Source of the DNA: CAZUNB01 sp044227985
Lineage (GTDB): Bacteria > Patescibacteriota > Saccharimonadia > Saccharimonadales > JAGPDM01
DNA length: 64,000 nucleotides
Direction: 5' to 3'
Assembly: GCA_044227985.1 (NCBI GenBank)
Contig: JBGAVT010000001.1
Location: 1 to 64,000 of the forward strand
Shown: positions 25,586 to 34,712 of the stretch, one piece after another
How the letters are laid out: the number at the start of each line of letters is the position of its first letter
How positions within the stretch are numbered: position 1 is the stretch's first letter
Notes under the pieces: generated by a model
The model's input: the letters and a program-made list of their open reading frames with translations, nothing else
Told to the model about the DNA's origin: nothing
Databases searched by the model: none
Translations under genes and position numbers: made by a program

Positions 25586-26521
25586 CTATAATAACGCAAT
25601 ATGTTGCGAAATAATAGTTTCGAGTTCTTGTAAAGTGCTTGTGTTCATCAGCTCTTGCCTAATTTCGCTGGCGCCATCGCTATCACGCACATACATTTTG
25701 GCAAACTTTTTTAATCCGGCTGGATTTTTTGTTTCACCGAAATATTCAGAAAAATACTGAACGTGAGTACGGTACATAACAAGTTTCTCTTTTTGCGAGA
25801 GAATTTTAAGTTCTTGCGCAAAACAGGCTGGGTTTGTAAAAATACCGCGACCAATCATTATTCCATCAAGCCTATATTTATCCTGTACAATCTCAGCTTC
25901 AGCACGATCAGCAATATCACCATTTCCAATAATTTTAGTTTCTGGTGCATAATGGTCGCGAAGTTTGGCAACTTTCCCTATCTCATCCCAATGGGTTGGA
26001 ACTTTACTCATTTCTTTTCGGGTTCGTCCGTGGATTATCAAGCGGCTAAGACCTTGTTTAAGTAGAAATCCACACCACTCCTCGGTTTCAATTTGATTCC
26101 AACCAAGACGAGTTTTGACACTAACTGGTACTTTACCCGCTCCAGCTTTGGTTGCAGCAATTATCTCTGCGGCTTTTTCAGGGGTTTTGATTAATGCGCT
26201 GCACGCTCCTTTCCGAGTGACGACATTTGTCGGACAACCCATGTTGATATCTATCCCGGCATAATCACCACTCTCGGCCAACTCGGCAGCGGTTTTCTCG
26301 TAATTCTCTGGGTCAAGTCCCCAAACTTGGGCTATCAACGGAACGTCTCCTGGCTGTGGTAGTAATTTATGCTTGGTATTTTCTCGTCCTGCGCTCTGGA
26401 GACCATCAACGCTTACAAACTCAGTGAACATCTCATCGGATGGATAGGTTTCGGAAATTAGTCGACGAAAAGATACATCCGTTACATCGTCCATCGGCGC
26501 CAAGATACAATAAGCTTTCAT
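25586..26521 (-). CDS. dusB: tRNA-dihydrouridine synthase
   Basis: 311 aa from the ATG at 26521; two codons upstream there is another ATG, but TACAAT (26530-26535) then sits too close. FMN-dependent TIM barrel: LAPMDDVTD, INMGCPTNVVTRKGACSAL with the catalytic Cys, KTRLGW, IHGRTR, GNGDI and GIMIGRGIFTNP. Reduces specific uridines in the tRNA D loop. The assignment to DusB and not DusA/C is by general similarity only. Confidence 0.93.
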   Translation of the reverse strand: MKAYCILAPMDDVTDVSFRRLISETYPSDEMFTEFVSVDGLQSAGRENTKHKLLPQPGDVPLIAQVWGLDPENYEKTAAELAESGDYAGIDINMGCPTNVVTRKGACSALIKTPEKAAEIIAATKAGAGKVPVSVKTRLGWNQIETEEWCGFLLKQGLSRLIIHGRTRKEMSKVPTHWDEIGKVAKLRDHYAPETKIIGNGDIADRAEAEIVQDKYRLDGIMIGRGIFTNPACFAQELKILSQKEKLVMYRTHVQYFSEYFGETKNPAGLKKFAKMYVRDSDGASEIRQELMNTSTLQELETIISQHIALL

Positions 26522-26546
26522 AGCCATTTATTGTATCAGACAACGT

Positions 26547-27059
26547 CTAGTCGCCAATATTATAGATCAGACACAGAATATTAATATCACCGGAATCAAG
26601 TAGTTCTTCAGTAGATTTTTCTCCTAAAAACCACCACGTTTTACGTTTCTGCGCATCTAGAGTATGTCCTTCTCTTAGCTCAAGTTTTCTCATAGCTTCT
26701 ACTAGCAGATGTGGAACATTGCCTTCTGATGCTAACCTTTCATATGGATCGCTTTGTTTGCCTTCTTCAGTCTGGTAGTATTCCCTTTCAGATGATTCTT
26801 GGTCACGTGTTTTAGTCGTTCTATCACTAAAGCTGAAAATATTCGGCTTACTACCCCTACTCTTTCCTATTTCTTCTTCAGCTATAATTATTCGCTCGAA
26901 GATGGAGTCAGTTTGAGATTGACTAATCGTTGCTGGTGAATTTGATAGTTCAGGCTGAGGTCGCTTCTCAGCAGTCTCAATCTTGTTAATTGCTTTATCT
27001 ACATCTCGATCTGTATAAGATATAGCTGGATTGACTGGTCGTTGCGTTTCAATATTCAT
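26547..27059 (-). CDS. Hypothetical cytosolic protein
   Basis: 170 aa from the ATG at 27059 (an upstream in-frame ATG is close to the -10 box). Unrecognised. The first 110 residues are polar and probably disordered; the last part (PHLLVEAMRKLELREGHTL ... KTWWFLGEKSTEELL) looks like a small folded domain. A perfect 20-bp palindrome covers the place of the -35 box, suggesting control by a dimeric regulator. Confidence 0.65.
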   Translation of the reverse strand: MNIETQRPVNPAISYTDRDVDKAINKIETAEKRPQPELSNSPATISQSQTDSIFERIIIAEEEIGKSRGSKPNIFSFSDRTTKTRDQESSEREYYQTEEGKQSDPYERLASEGNVPHLLVEAMRKLELREGHTLDAQKRKTWWFLGEKSTEELLDSGDINILCLIYNIGD

Positions 27060-27081
27060 AATGTAATACAATACTCATAAT

Positions 27082-27101
27082 GTTTAAGTGAACACTTAAA
27101 C
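27082..27101. promoter_or_regulatory. Perfect palindrome, probable operator
   Basis: GTTTAAGTGAACACTTAAAC: two 9-bp arms around AA. It sits 23 nt upstream of the hypothetical gene's ATG, across the expected -35 of a promoter with TATTGT (27068-27073) as -10. Confidence 0.5.
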
Positions 27102-27405
27102 TATAACAACACTCAAAACTAAATCAAGAGGTAAATAAAACAATAATTATATAAATGCAAAATTGCAGGTGTGGAACTCTAATTTACTCAAGATAAATTA
27201 TACTTGGCGATGCTAGCTGTTAAATAGTTTTTTAATTATAATAAATTTCATAGAAGATTAGGTTAATTCTTGTGCTTGCTTAAAATAAGGGAAAGCAAAT
27301 AATACAAAAAAAATTTAATTAATACCGATAGTATGCTATAGAAAGCTGAAATACTGCTTCTTTCTAATCTTTAAGAAGGATGGTTAGCCACTCTGCTGAA
27401 TTCGA
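27102..27405. other. AT-rich gene-free stretch
   Basis: No ORF, no terminator and no clear structure seen between guaA and the hypothetical gene's operator. Many short A and T runs. Confidence 0.5.
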
Positions 27406-28938
27406 TTACTCCCACTCAATAGTACCGGGAGGCTTACTTGTTACATCGTAAACTACACGATTAATGCCACGGACTTCGTTCACAACTTTGGTTGATATAT
27501 CTTGCAAAACTTTGTGCGGGAATTGGTACCAATCGGCGGTCATAACATCATCACTAGTAACACAACGAATAGCAAGGACTGATTCGTACGTCCGTTCATC
27601 GCCCATAACACCGACTGTTTTGATAGGAAGTAGCACGCTAAAAGCTTGCCAAATTTCATCGTATAAACCAGCCTGTTTGATCTGATCAATTACGATTGCA
27701 TCAGCATTCTGTAGTAGTTGAACTCTATCTTTAGTGATCTCGCCGAGAATTCTAACAGCTAAACCAGGACCTGGGAACGGATGTCTGTTAACTAAATCAG
27801 CTTTAATGCCTAGCTCACGGCCAACTTTCCTAACTTCATCCTTAAATAATTCACGCAGAGGTTCAATTAAGCTAAGATCCATCTTTTCTGGCAGACCACC
27901 AACATTGTGATGGCTCTTAATTACCGAGCTCGGTCCGTGCACCGAAACGCTCTCAATTACATCAGGATACAAAGTACCTTGGACAAGAAAATCTACTTCG
28001 CCGAGCTTATTAGCCTCTTCCTGGAAAACTTCAATAAATTCATTGCCAATAATCTTACGCTTCTTTTCTGGGTCAGTTACGCCGTCTAGCAATTTCAAGA
28101 ATCGATCAGATGCATCAACATGTATTACATTCAATCCTTCGACATCCTCGTACGCTTCCATGACTTGCTCGGCTTCGTCTTTACGAAGCAAACCGGTGTC
28201 GACAAAAATACAGGTTTGCTGATCGCCAATCGCTTTAGCAACCAGGCTGGATGCAACTGAGCTATCAACTCCACCACTCAATCCAGAAATCACTTTCTTA
28301 TCACCAACTTTGGCTTTAATTTGTGCGACGGTGTCATCGATAAAGCTACTCATGCTCCAATCACCAGCGAAATCTGATATCTCAAACAAGAAGTTTTTAA
28401 TCAGTTGTGTGCCATCAGCTGTATGAGTTACCTCAGGGTGGAACTGGACGCCATAGCGTTTTAAAGCTTCATTAGATGCGGCTGCAATTGTGTTTTTTGT
28501 CTGGGCAATTTGTTCAAAGTTCTCTGGCAAAGCTGTAACTTTATCGAAGTGGCTCATCCAGACAGTTTTGTCATTAAAGTCCTTAAACAGATCAGAGTCT
28601 TTGGTTGTGATATCGGCCCGCCCATATTCACGTTTATCTCCCCGACCGACGGTTCCACCGTAGTGCTTAGCCATTATTTGTAGACCGTAGCAGATTCCGA
28701 GCATCGGAATCTCTAGATCAAATACTTTCGGATCTGGGGCAAATGGGACTTCGTCGGCGTGGACACTGCCAGGACCGCCACTCAAGATTATCGCTTTTGG
28801 ATTTTTGGCTTTTATCTCTTCTAAGCTGGTCGAAAACGGCACAATCTCGGCGTAAACTCCCTGTTCCCTGACTCGTCTAGCGATTAGCTGTGTGTACTGA
28901 GCTCCGAAATCTAGTATCAATAAAAGTTCATGTTTCAT
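27406..28938 (-). CDS. guaA: GMP synthase (glutamine-hydrolysing)
   Basis: 510 aa. Class I glutaminase domain with oxyanion SGGPGSV (53-59), nucleophile Cys83 (GICYGLQ) and GVQFHPEV; ATP-pyrophosphatase loop SGLSGGVDSS (about 217); dimer domain with HPFPGPGLAVRI and a terminal PPGTIEWE. Makes GMP from XMP. With guaB in this window the cell can convert IMP to GMP. TAAAAT (28945-28950) ends 6 nt before the ATG, so the mRNA should be leaderless. Confidence 0.98.
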   Translation of the reverse strand: MKHELLLILDFGAQYTQLIARRVREQGVYAEIVPFSTSLEEIKAKNPKAIILSGGPGSVHADEVPFAPDPKVFDLEIPMLGICYGLQIMAKHYGGTVGRGDKREYGRADITTKDSDLFKDFNDKTVWMSHFDKVTALPENFEQIAQTKNTIAAASNEALKRYGVQFHPEVTHTADGTQLIKNFLFEISDFAGDWSMSSFIDDTVAQIKAKVGDKKVISGLSGGVDSSVASSLVAKAIGDQQTCIFVDTGLLRKDEAEQVMEAYEDVEGLNVIHVDASDRFLKLLDGVTDPEKKRKIIGNEFIEVFQEEANKLGEVDFLVQGTLYPDVIESVSVHGPSSVIKSHHNVGGLPEKMDLSLIEPLRELFKDEVRKVGRELGIKADLVNRHPFPGPGLAVRILGEITKDRVQLLQNADAIVIDQIKQAGLYDEIWQAFSVLLPIKTVGVMGDERTYESVLAIRCVTSDDVMTADWYQFPHKVLQDISTKVVNEVRGINRVVYDVTSKPPGTIEWE

Positions 28939-28959
28939 TAACTAATTTTACCAGATTTT

Positions 28960-29490
28960 CTATCTGTTATCGAGGCCAGTTTGCAATAAATCGAATGCAA
29001 TTAGTTCAAACCCCTTATTTGTCCAATTTGTGTCCTTAGCTTTATAAACCTTCTCTAGCTGCTCGATACTAACCCACTTAGTCTCTTCTACTTCCTGTTC
29101 TTCAAGTTTTAGCTCTAAGTTATCAGACTCAACCACTACACTGAATATCCATTTGATTTTGTTTAAGTAATGATACGAATAGGCTAAGACTAATCCCAAC
29201 TGTTGTGGCTCCGCGACTATGCCGACCTCTTCTCTCAGCTCCTTGATTGCAGTTTGAACTGGAGTCTCGCCAGGCGCCGCGTGACCACCAAAAGTTACTG
29301 TCCATTTTGATGGGTTTGTATCTACGCCAGCTGCCCGCTTATGGCATAAGATTCTGCCACCACTTACCACCAAGACGCTACTTGTTCTTGTCCAGCTGTC
29401 ACTAGCCAGAACTTCAGACCTTTTACCAGATCCAATTGGCTGGTCTAGTTTGTCGACAATTAATATTTCTTCGTTGCTATTAATACTCAT
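28960..29490 (-). CDS. NUDIX hydrolase
   Basis: 176 aa. Nudix box GGHAAPGETPVQTAIKELRE followed by EVGI gives G-x5-E-x7-R-E-x2-E-E-x-G. The N-terminus (LIVDKLDQPIGSGKRSEV) and HKRAAG resemble the IPP isomerase-like subgroup, but the isomerase active-site Cys/Glu pattern is not evident. Hydrolyses a nucleoside diphosphate derivative; substrate unknown. TACAAT lies 8 nt before the ATG. Confidence 0.88.
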   Translation of the reverse strand: MSINSNEEILIVDKLDQPIGSGKRSEVLASDSWTRTSSVLVVSGGRILCHKRAAGVDTNPSKWTVTFGGHAAPGETPVQTAIKELREEVGIVAEPQQLGLVLAYSYHYLNKIKWIFSVVVESDNLELKLEEQEVEETKWVSIEQLEKVYKAKDTNWTNKGFELIAFDLLQTGLDNR

Positions 29491-29502
29491 ACAAGTTTAT
29501 TG

Positions 29503-29533
29503 TAACAAAAAAAACACCTCCTACTGGAGGTGT
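29503..29533 (-). terminator. Rho-independent terminator of the 67-aa protein gene
   Basis: ACACCTCC-AGTA-GGAGGTGT followed on the minus strand by a run of eight Ts. Confidence 0.9.
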
Positions 29534-29554
29534 CTAGAAAAAGTTAGTTTGAAA

Positions 29555-29758
29555 CTAAGCTTTTTTCTTAAGAGTTAAGAAACCGTTTCGCGGATTCTCA
29601 GCAACTTGTCGATCGCTTGGAAGTTCATTGACTTCATCATCAGGACGAACGTCCTTCGCGAAAAAATAGATTGTTTGTTGTTTGCCACCACGAAGTGTTA
29701 CATCTTTACTGTGCAAGTAATATGTTACACCTTTTGAATTTGTATGTGAGTAAGCCAT
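29555..29758 (-). CDS. Small basic protein, probably abundant, unknown function
   Basis: 67 aa, cytosolic: KGVTYYLHSKDVTLRGGKQQ, TIYFFAKDVRPDD and a Lys-rich end. I do not recognise the family. Its transcription unit is unusually strong: consensus TTGACA (29813-29818), 17-nt spacer, TAGTGT (29790-29795), a GGGGAG ribosome site 5 nt before the ATG and a strong terminator. That implies a monocistronic, highly expressed gene. Confidence 0.8.
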   Translation of the reverse strand: MAYSHTNSKGVTYYLHSKDVTLRGGKQQTIYFFAKDVRPDDEVNELPSDRQVAENPRNGFLTLKKKA

Positions 29759-29789
29759 TTAACTCCCCTCGTTATCTGTTAGTGTCTTT

Positions 29790-29818
29790 ACACTACTCGG
29801 TGCACTATTTCTTGTCAA
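29790..29818 (-). promoter_or_regulatory. Strong promoter of the 67-aa protein gene
   Basis: Perfect TTGACA -35, 17-nt spacer, TAGTGT -10, 5' UTR of about 25 nt with a strong Shine-Dalgarno. Confidence 0.7.
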
Positions 29819-29933
29819 CAGGTGTGGTACAGATTACACCAGATTGAATGTAGGTAATTAAAAGCAATTCTAGACGAAAGCAATGTAAATTGCTACACTA
29901 AAAACCATAAGTACTAACAAGTGGGAGAACAAG

Positions 29934-30707
29934 ATGGAATTTCAAAAGAAGACGAATAGTTCTGATAATAATTCTGGTGGACTTGGGGGATTGACACCGT
30001 CACGTAGCGACGAACAACCAAATGAACAGCCGAGAGTATCGAGTCCGCCACCGATTAACGTACCTGACAGCAAACCAGTAAAGGCAGTTGCAGCACCACG
30101 ATTCGGTGAGCCAAGTGGAGCTAGTAAAATATTAGTCATCCTTTTGATCATATCAAGCTTAATTTTTATCACTGCTATGAGCTTACAATTAGCAGATAGT
30201 TTAAGTAACAAAGACAGCGGTCTGCAATACGACGTCGATAAGATTTACCTAGTAACACTCGGAAATGACCAAACTTATGCTGGTAAATTATCGAGGATCA
30301 ATGATGAGTTCTTTCTGCTCAACGAGACATACCAAGTATCTCTAGAAGACAATCAACCTGTAGTAGTGAGACCTTCTGATGGCAAATTTGGCGTAGAAAA
30401 TACTCTCTACCTAGACATTACAGATGTTGTCTACTGGCAGGCAATCCCAGATGACAGCACACTTGGCCAGTTGATCAGCAACTACAAAAATACAAGTAAG
30501 TCTAACCTTCAAGAAAAGACCACTGAATCTGAAGTCCCAGCCACAGAGCAACCAACAAAAACCGAAGGCAAAGTCGAATCACCTGAGACTAGCAAGCCTG
30601 CTCCAACTAACGGACAAAAGACTAACCCAATAGATATGGGAACAGGCGCTACTCAAAGCCCAAATCCTAATGATGCACAAAAACTTAATGACGGCCTCAG
30701 CCAATAG
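29934..30707 (+). CDS. Single-pass membrane protein with disordered tails
   Basis: 257 aa, unrecognised. Polar Pro-rich cytoplasmic part (1-62), one helix (about 65-86), a compact exposed domain (YDVDKIYLVTLGNDQTYAGK onward, to about 170) and a Pro/Thr/Ser/Asn tail. The folded domain reads like a small beta barrel (KLSRINDEFFLLNETYQVSL). A GGGAGAACAAG ribosome site precedes the ATG. Confidence 0.75.
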   Translation: MEFQKKTNSSDNNSGGLGGLTPSRSDEQPNEQPRVSSPPPINVPDSKPVKAVAAPRFGEPSGASKILVILLIISSLIFITAMSLQLADSLSNKDSGLQYDVDKIYLVTLGNDQTYAGKLSRINDEFFLLNETYQVSLEDNQPVVVRPSDGKFGVENTLYLDITDVVYWQAIPDDSTLGQLISNYKNTSKSNLQEKTTESEVPATEQPTKTEGKVESPETSKPAPTNGQKTNPIDMGTGATQSPNPNDAQKLNDGLSQ

Positions 30708-30731
30708 TTAGTTATTATTATTTAGTACATT

Positions 30732-31319
30732 CTACAGACCATCGATATCGCCTTTGTAGTAGGCTAACTCCGCTCGGAAAAATCTCCAGATAACAAGACA
30801 AAGTCCATAAATTCCACTCAACGCAGCTACGACTAAGCTCATACCGGCCAAGTCATAGCTAATTATTGGGGCACTAAATGAATAATTAAACAGTTTTTTA
30901 TCTGGAACTTGGGTGAGAGCCACTTGTTTCGTCCCAAGCTGTGCTAGTTTTTGGTTTATATGATCTTTTACGCAGGGCTTAGTCGAATCAATGAAACCAC
31001 CGCTGGCACACGAGGCGGGTAAATCCGCAAAAATATCTGATGGTTTACCATTAACATCGGTAGTAGTTTCAAGCACTTTTTTAGTAGCCCTTTCATAACT
31101 GTATTTTAGAGGGACATCAGTACTTGTCCCCATGTGTTTAGCGATGTAATCGCGAAGCACATTTAACGGTTCATCAATTGGCTCGTTCTGCTTGTCTGCT
31201 ATAAAGACGTCTTCACGCAACAATGCCATCTTTATGTTGTTCTGTCGGACAGCATGTATACCAATAGCTGCGGTTACTATACAAATTATAAATAAATGCC
31301 ATGGTTTTATATGTTTCAT
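30732..31319 (-). CDS. Two-helix membrane protein, unknown function
   Basis: 195 aa. Helices at about 8-23 and 152-175 with an exposed domain between them. That domain has a Cys pair (LPASCASGG, TKPCVKDH) and a YERATKKVLETTTDV segment. The short basic tail would be cytoplasmic. No family recognised. Confidence 0.72.
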   Translation of the reverse strand: MKHIKPWHLFIICIVTAAIGIHAVRQNNIKMALLREDVFIADKQNEPIDEPLNVLRDYIAKHMGTSTDVPLKYSYERATKKVLETTTDVNGKPSDIFADLPASCASGGFIDSTKPCVKDHINQKLAQLGTKQVALTQVPDKKLFNYSFSAPIISYDLAGMSLVVAALSGIYGLCLVIWRFFRAELAYYKGDIDGL

Positions 31320-31361
31320 GCGAATTCCAAACTTCTTATGTCTATCATATCATTATTACGC

Positions 31362-31390
31362 TTGATACTTGATACTTGATACTTGATACT
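31362..31390 (+). promoter_or_regulatory. murC promoter built from four TTGATAC repeats
   Basis: Four exact tandem copies of TTGATAC (31362-31389) plus T. Copy 1 offers TTGATA as -35 and copy 4 offers GATACT as -10, exactly 17 nt apart; the ATG follows 7 nt later. Confidence 0.6.
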
Positions 31391-31397
31391 AAAAGCT

Positions 31398-32648
31398 ATG
31401 CATGTATATTTTTCTGGGATCGGAGGGGCTGGGATCGGTCCTCTCGCGCTATTGGCTCTCGATAGTGGCTATCAAGTAAGCGGTAGCGACATTACACACA
31501 GTTGGTTCATTGATGAACTAATAGCTCGAGGCGCACAAATAAATATCAGCCTGCCGGACAGTATATTTCTTAGTGAGAAAATAAAAGCAGTTAATCCCCC
31601 AACCTGGCTAGTGCAAACTTCTGCGCTACCAAATAACCATCCAGAATTAGTACTAGCAAGAGAAGCTGGATTACAAACTAGTAAGCGTGCCGAATTTTTA
31701 TTACATATTCTGAAAAAACACAACCAAAAGCTTATCGCCGTCAGCGGTACCCACGGAAAAACTACTACAACCGGAATGCTGATTTGGTTGGCGAGACAAT
31801 TAAATATATCTGTAAGCTACTTAATTGGTACTAATATTTCTTGGGGTCCAAACGCGATGCTAGCAGCAAGATCTCGTTGGTTTATATATGAGGCAGATGA
31901 ATACGATCGAAACATGCTACAATTTCACCCAGAAATTGCAGTCGTTCCAAGCCTTGATTATGATCACCCAGACATTTATCCGACAGTCGGAGATTACCGC
32001 CAGGCGTTCATACAGTTTGCTCAACAGAGTCAAGTAATCATCACTAGTCCAGAGATTGAACACCTGCAAGAAACTGAAGCCTTATATCCCGACAGTGCGT
32101 TACTTGATGATATAACTTTACCGGGGATTCACAGTCGGAATAACGCTTCGCTTGCTATCACTGCTTTTAAGCAGGCGGGGTTATCTAATGATACTAATGC
32201 ATTAATAACAGCTATCAACAATTTTCCAGGTACAGCTAGACGATTTGAAAAACTAGCCGATAACTTGTACACCGATTATGCTCATCATCCGGTTGAAATA
32301 GCTGCCACACTGCAACTTGCTCGAGAGATTTCTGATAATGTTGTGGTGGTGTATCAACCACATCAGGACAGAAGACAACGTGAAATCCGAGACCAATATG
32401 CTGATGCTTTCAAGCATGCCAGTAAAATCTACTGGCTTCCCACCTATGAGCCAATAGGTCGCTCTAGTCAGGCCCCCTTAACTCAAGCTGAGTTGATGAC
32501 ATCACTCAACAACAGCGAAATTGCCAAGTCTGCAAGCTTGGATGAAAGCCTCGTCGATATTATCAACAAAGAACGTACAGAAGGTAAGCTTGTGCTGTGT
32601 TTTTCAGCTGGAACGCTTGATGCTTTTTTACGCGATAATCTAGTCTAA
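31398..32648 (+). CDS. murC: UDP-N-acetylmuramate--alanine ligase (MurC)
   Basis: 416 aa from the ATG at 31398; an earlier TTG lies in the promoter repeats. N-terminal Rossmann GIGGAGIGPLALLA (7-20), Mur ligase P-loop GTHGKTTTT (117-125), YEADEYDRNML, and AHHPVEIAATL in the C-domain. Adds L-Ala to UDP-MurNAc in peptidoglycan synthesis. At 416 aa it is a little shorter than typical MurC (about 460); a recycling ligase (Mpl) is the alternative, but that enzyme is largely proteobacterial. Confidence 0.88.
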   Translation: MHVYFSGIGGAGIGPLALLALDSGYQVSGSDITHSWFIDELIARGAQINISLPDSIFLSEKIKAVNPPTWLVQTSALPNNHPELVLAREAGLQTSKRAEFLLHILKKHNQKLIAVSGTHGKTTTTGMLIWLARQLNISVSYLIGTNISWGPNAMLAARSRWFIYEADEYDRNMLQFHPEIAVVPSLDYDHPDIYPTVGDYRQAFIQFAQQSQVIITSPEIEHLQETEALYPDSALLDDITLPGIHSRNNASLAITAFKQAGLSNDTNALITAINNFPGTARRFEKLADNLYTDYAHHPVEIAATLQLAREISDNVVVVYQPHQDRRQREIRDQYADAFKHASKIYWLPTYEPIGRSSQAPLTQAELMTSLNNSEIAKSASLDESLVDIINKERTEGKLVLCFSAGTLDAFLRDNLV

Positions 32649-32654
32649 ATCTAA

Positions 32655-33455
32655 TTATTTCTTAGGAAACCACGGGAAGAAAATAGGTGTTTTCTTTGCA
32701 TAGTCTTGAAAATCTTTACGGTCTTTGTATTTCTTTTCGAGAATCGGGACACCTGATATATAGCGAAGCAGTAGCGTAATTGTTATTGGACCGACTAATA
32801 CCCATAGACCACAACCCGGGAAATTCCAACCTAGTTTCTCCATTGAAGCCAGCGAGATCAGGCCAACTCCCCACCACTGCATGGCCTCTCCGAAATAGTT
32901 CGGATGACGAGAGAATGCCCATACTCCTTGGGTTAATATACCTTTTTTTCCATACTTAAGATGCATTTTAAGATGATAATCCGCCGTAGCTTCCATAAAA
33001 AAGCCAAATATCCAAATGAGAACTCCTGGCAGAATCAACCAGCCCCAGCTGTTGTAAACAGGTTGGAGCGTCGTTACAGCATGTATTACAGGCAGGCTGA
33101 TGATGAACATCATTGCAGCTTGTAGCATAAAAATTTGGAAATAAGCACGAAGGTAGACCCACTTGCCCCATTCTTTGCGCCACTGGGCATAGCGCCAATC
33201 TTCACCAGCCTTACTGTTGCGACTATAAATGTGCGACAACAGGCGTACTCCCCATGCGGTAACCAGTCCTACGACTAGTAATGAACGGGTTTGCCAATTA
33301 TTTGATAACAGTAACATTGACCAGGCTACTAGGACAAAGCCAAAGCCCCAACCAATGTCTACAATAGAGTTATCTTTCTTTATTTGAGCAAAAATAAAAA
33401 GTGCATTAAAATATATAAAAATAACAAGTGCAGCCGCCATTAATGATTCAATCAT
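32655..33455 (-). CDS. DUF1295 / steroid 5-alpha-reductase-like membrane protein
   Basis: 266 aa with about six helices. The C-terminal signature FSRHPNYFGEAMQWWG matches the isoprenylcysteine methyltransferase/5-alpha-reductase superfamily; VDIGWGFGF near the N-terminus fits DUF1295. Such proteins use NADPH or SAM on lipid substrates; the reaction here is unknown. Stops 6 nt from the convergent murC. Confidence 0.85.
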   Translation of the reverse strand: MIESLMAAALVIFIYFNALFIFAQIKKDNSIVDIGWGFGFVLVAWSMLLLSNNWQTRSLLVVGLVTAWGVRLLSHIYSRNSKAGEDWRYAQWRKEWGKWVYLRAYFQIFMLQAAMMFIISLPVIHAVTTLQPVYNSWGWLILPGVLIWIFGFFMEATADYHLKMHLKYGKKGILTQGVWAFSRHPNYFGEAMQWWGVGLISLASMEKLGWNFPGCGLWVLVGPITITLLLRYISGVPILEKKYKDRKDFQDYAKKTPIFFPWFPKK

Positions 33456-33470
33456 AAGTTTATAGTACCA

Positions 33471-34100
33471 TTACGTTCGTTCAGCCGCCAGGATGCCAAT
33501 AGGTAAACCTGCATCGCGCCAGAACCGCTCGTACTTAGTCTGGTAAAAGATTGGACCGTCACCTAACTCTGGAAGATCAGTCTCAAGTCCGACAATTTCA
33601 AAATCAGGATGATTCTCGACCGACTCAGCACCACTAGCAAGCAACATTGAATTATCAGTTTTTAAAAAGAATTGAGATTTTGGTGCTAAGACTGCTTTGT
33701 AGCCATCAAGGAAATTCTTATTTGTCATGCGGCGTTTCACCTGGCTCTTTTTAAAATACGGATCAGGAAACGTCATCCAAAATTGTGAAATGCTCTGGCT
33801 TGGAAAATGTGCGCTGATTGATTCAGCATCGGCATTCAAGAAACAAATATTTTCTAGCTTTTCCTCACTAGCTTGTCGAGCTCCCTGCCAAAGCCGGTCG
33901 CGTTTCTTGTCAATTGCCACAATCTGGTAATTTGGGAAATTTCTGGCATATTCTAGGGAAAACTCAGCACTACCGGCGCCCATCTCGACCACCAATGGTT
34001 TGTCTGGTAGCTTAAAGTCACACCAACTATTACTATCGAAGCAATTGTTTGACTGGTGAAATTTTGCATACTTATATAACTTGCGTCGTCGATGTCCCAT
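33471..34100 (-). CDS. trmB: tRNA (guanine-N7-)-methyltransferase
   Basis: 209 aa from MGHRRRKLYK at 34100. A second ATG two codons upstream would sit directly on the TAAAAT -10 box (34107-34112), which is spaced 6 nt from the chosen start. SAM site VVEMGAGSAEFSLEYA, then NADAES, and FPDPYFKKSQVKRRM, the TrmB signature. Makes m7G46 in tRNA. Divergent from the next gene with overlapping promoters. Confidence 0.93.
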   Translation of the reverse strand: MGHRRRKLYKYAKFHQSNNCFDSNSWCDFKLPDKPLVVEMGAGSAEFSLEYARNFPNYQIVAIDKKRDRLWQGARQASEEKLENICFLNADAESISAHFPSQSISQFWMTFPDPYFKKSQVKRRMTNKNFLDGYKAVLAPKSQFFLKTDNSMLLASGAESVENHPDFEIVGLETDLPELGDGPIFYQTKYERFWRDAGLPIGILAAERT

Positions 34101-34136
34101 TTGCATATTTTACATTTATTTTATATAACTAAGCAA

Positions 34137-34712
34137 ATGAATTCAGCTATTGAAGAAATTCGAAGACTGGCAAAGCCAAATCTAGACGCACAACAAATAC
34201 CGCGTGAGAGTTTTGAGCTGCGAAAACTTGAATTCGGCAGACACGCTATCGCATTTGCAACGAGATCCGATCTATCGATGCTTGATCACGCAGAAATAAC
34301 TAAACAAATGACCACTCCGCAAGCAGATGACTATTGGCTGGAATATTTTACTAGCTTACACGAACTTGATGATGAGCGACTTGGACAGTTGCGTAATCTT
34401 GCAGAATACATACCCGATAAAACAATAGATACTTTTGAGATTAACGGCGAGGTAATTACATCTGGAGAACGAAGAAGAACGAGGGCGTTAGCTATCACTA
34501 TATCAATTAGAGATAGTTGCCAAGTAGACTCGAGAATACATTCTCTTGCCGTAGGAATTATTGAATTTGATTACACGGAAAACGAGATCACCACTGCTGC
34601 GCGATATGAGATAGGTAAGTTAAGAGACATCAGAAGAAAGCCGAACGAGAGTATCGCCGAGCTGATTCCCGAAGGAGTAAGCTTGAGGACCGTGTACACT
34701 GATCTACTTTAA
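34137..34712 (+). CDS. Hypothetical cytosolic protein
   Basis: 191 aa from the ATG at 34137, with TATAAC (34124-34129) 7 nt upstream and no Shine-Dalgarno. Mixed alpha/beta composition, no membrane segment (FGRHAIAFATRSDLSMLDHA; IHSLAVGIIEFDYTENEI). Family unknown. Ends overlapping the convergent mazG-like gene by 4 nt. Confidence 0.7.
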   Translation: MNSAIEEIRRLAKPNLDAQQIPRESFELRKLEFGRHAIAFATRSDLSMLDHAEITKQMTTPQADDYWLEYFTSLHELDDERLGQLRNLAEYIPDKTIDTFEINGEVITSGERRRTRALAITISIRDSCQVDSRIHSLAVGIIEFDYTENEITTAARYEIGKLRDIRRKPNESIAELIPEGVSLRTVYTDLL

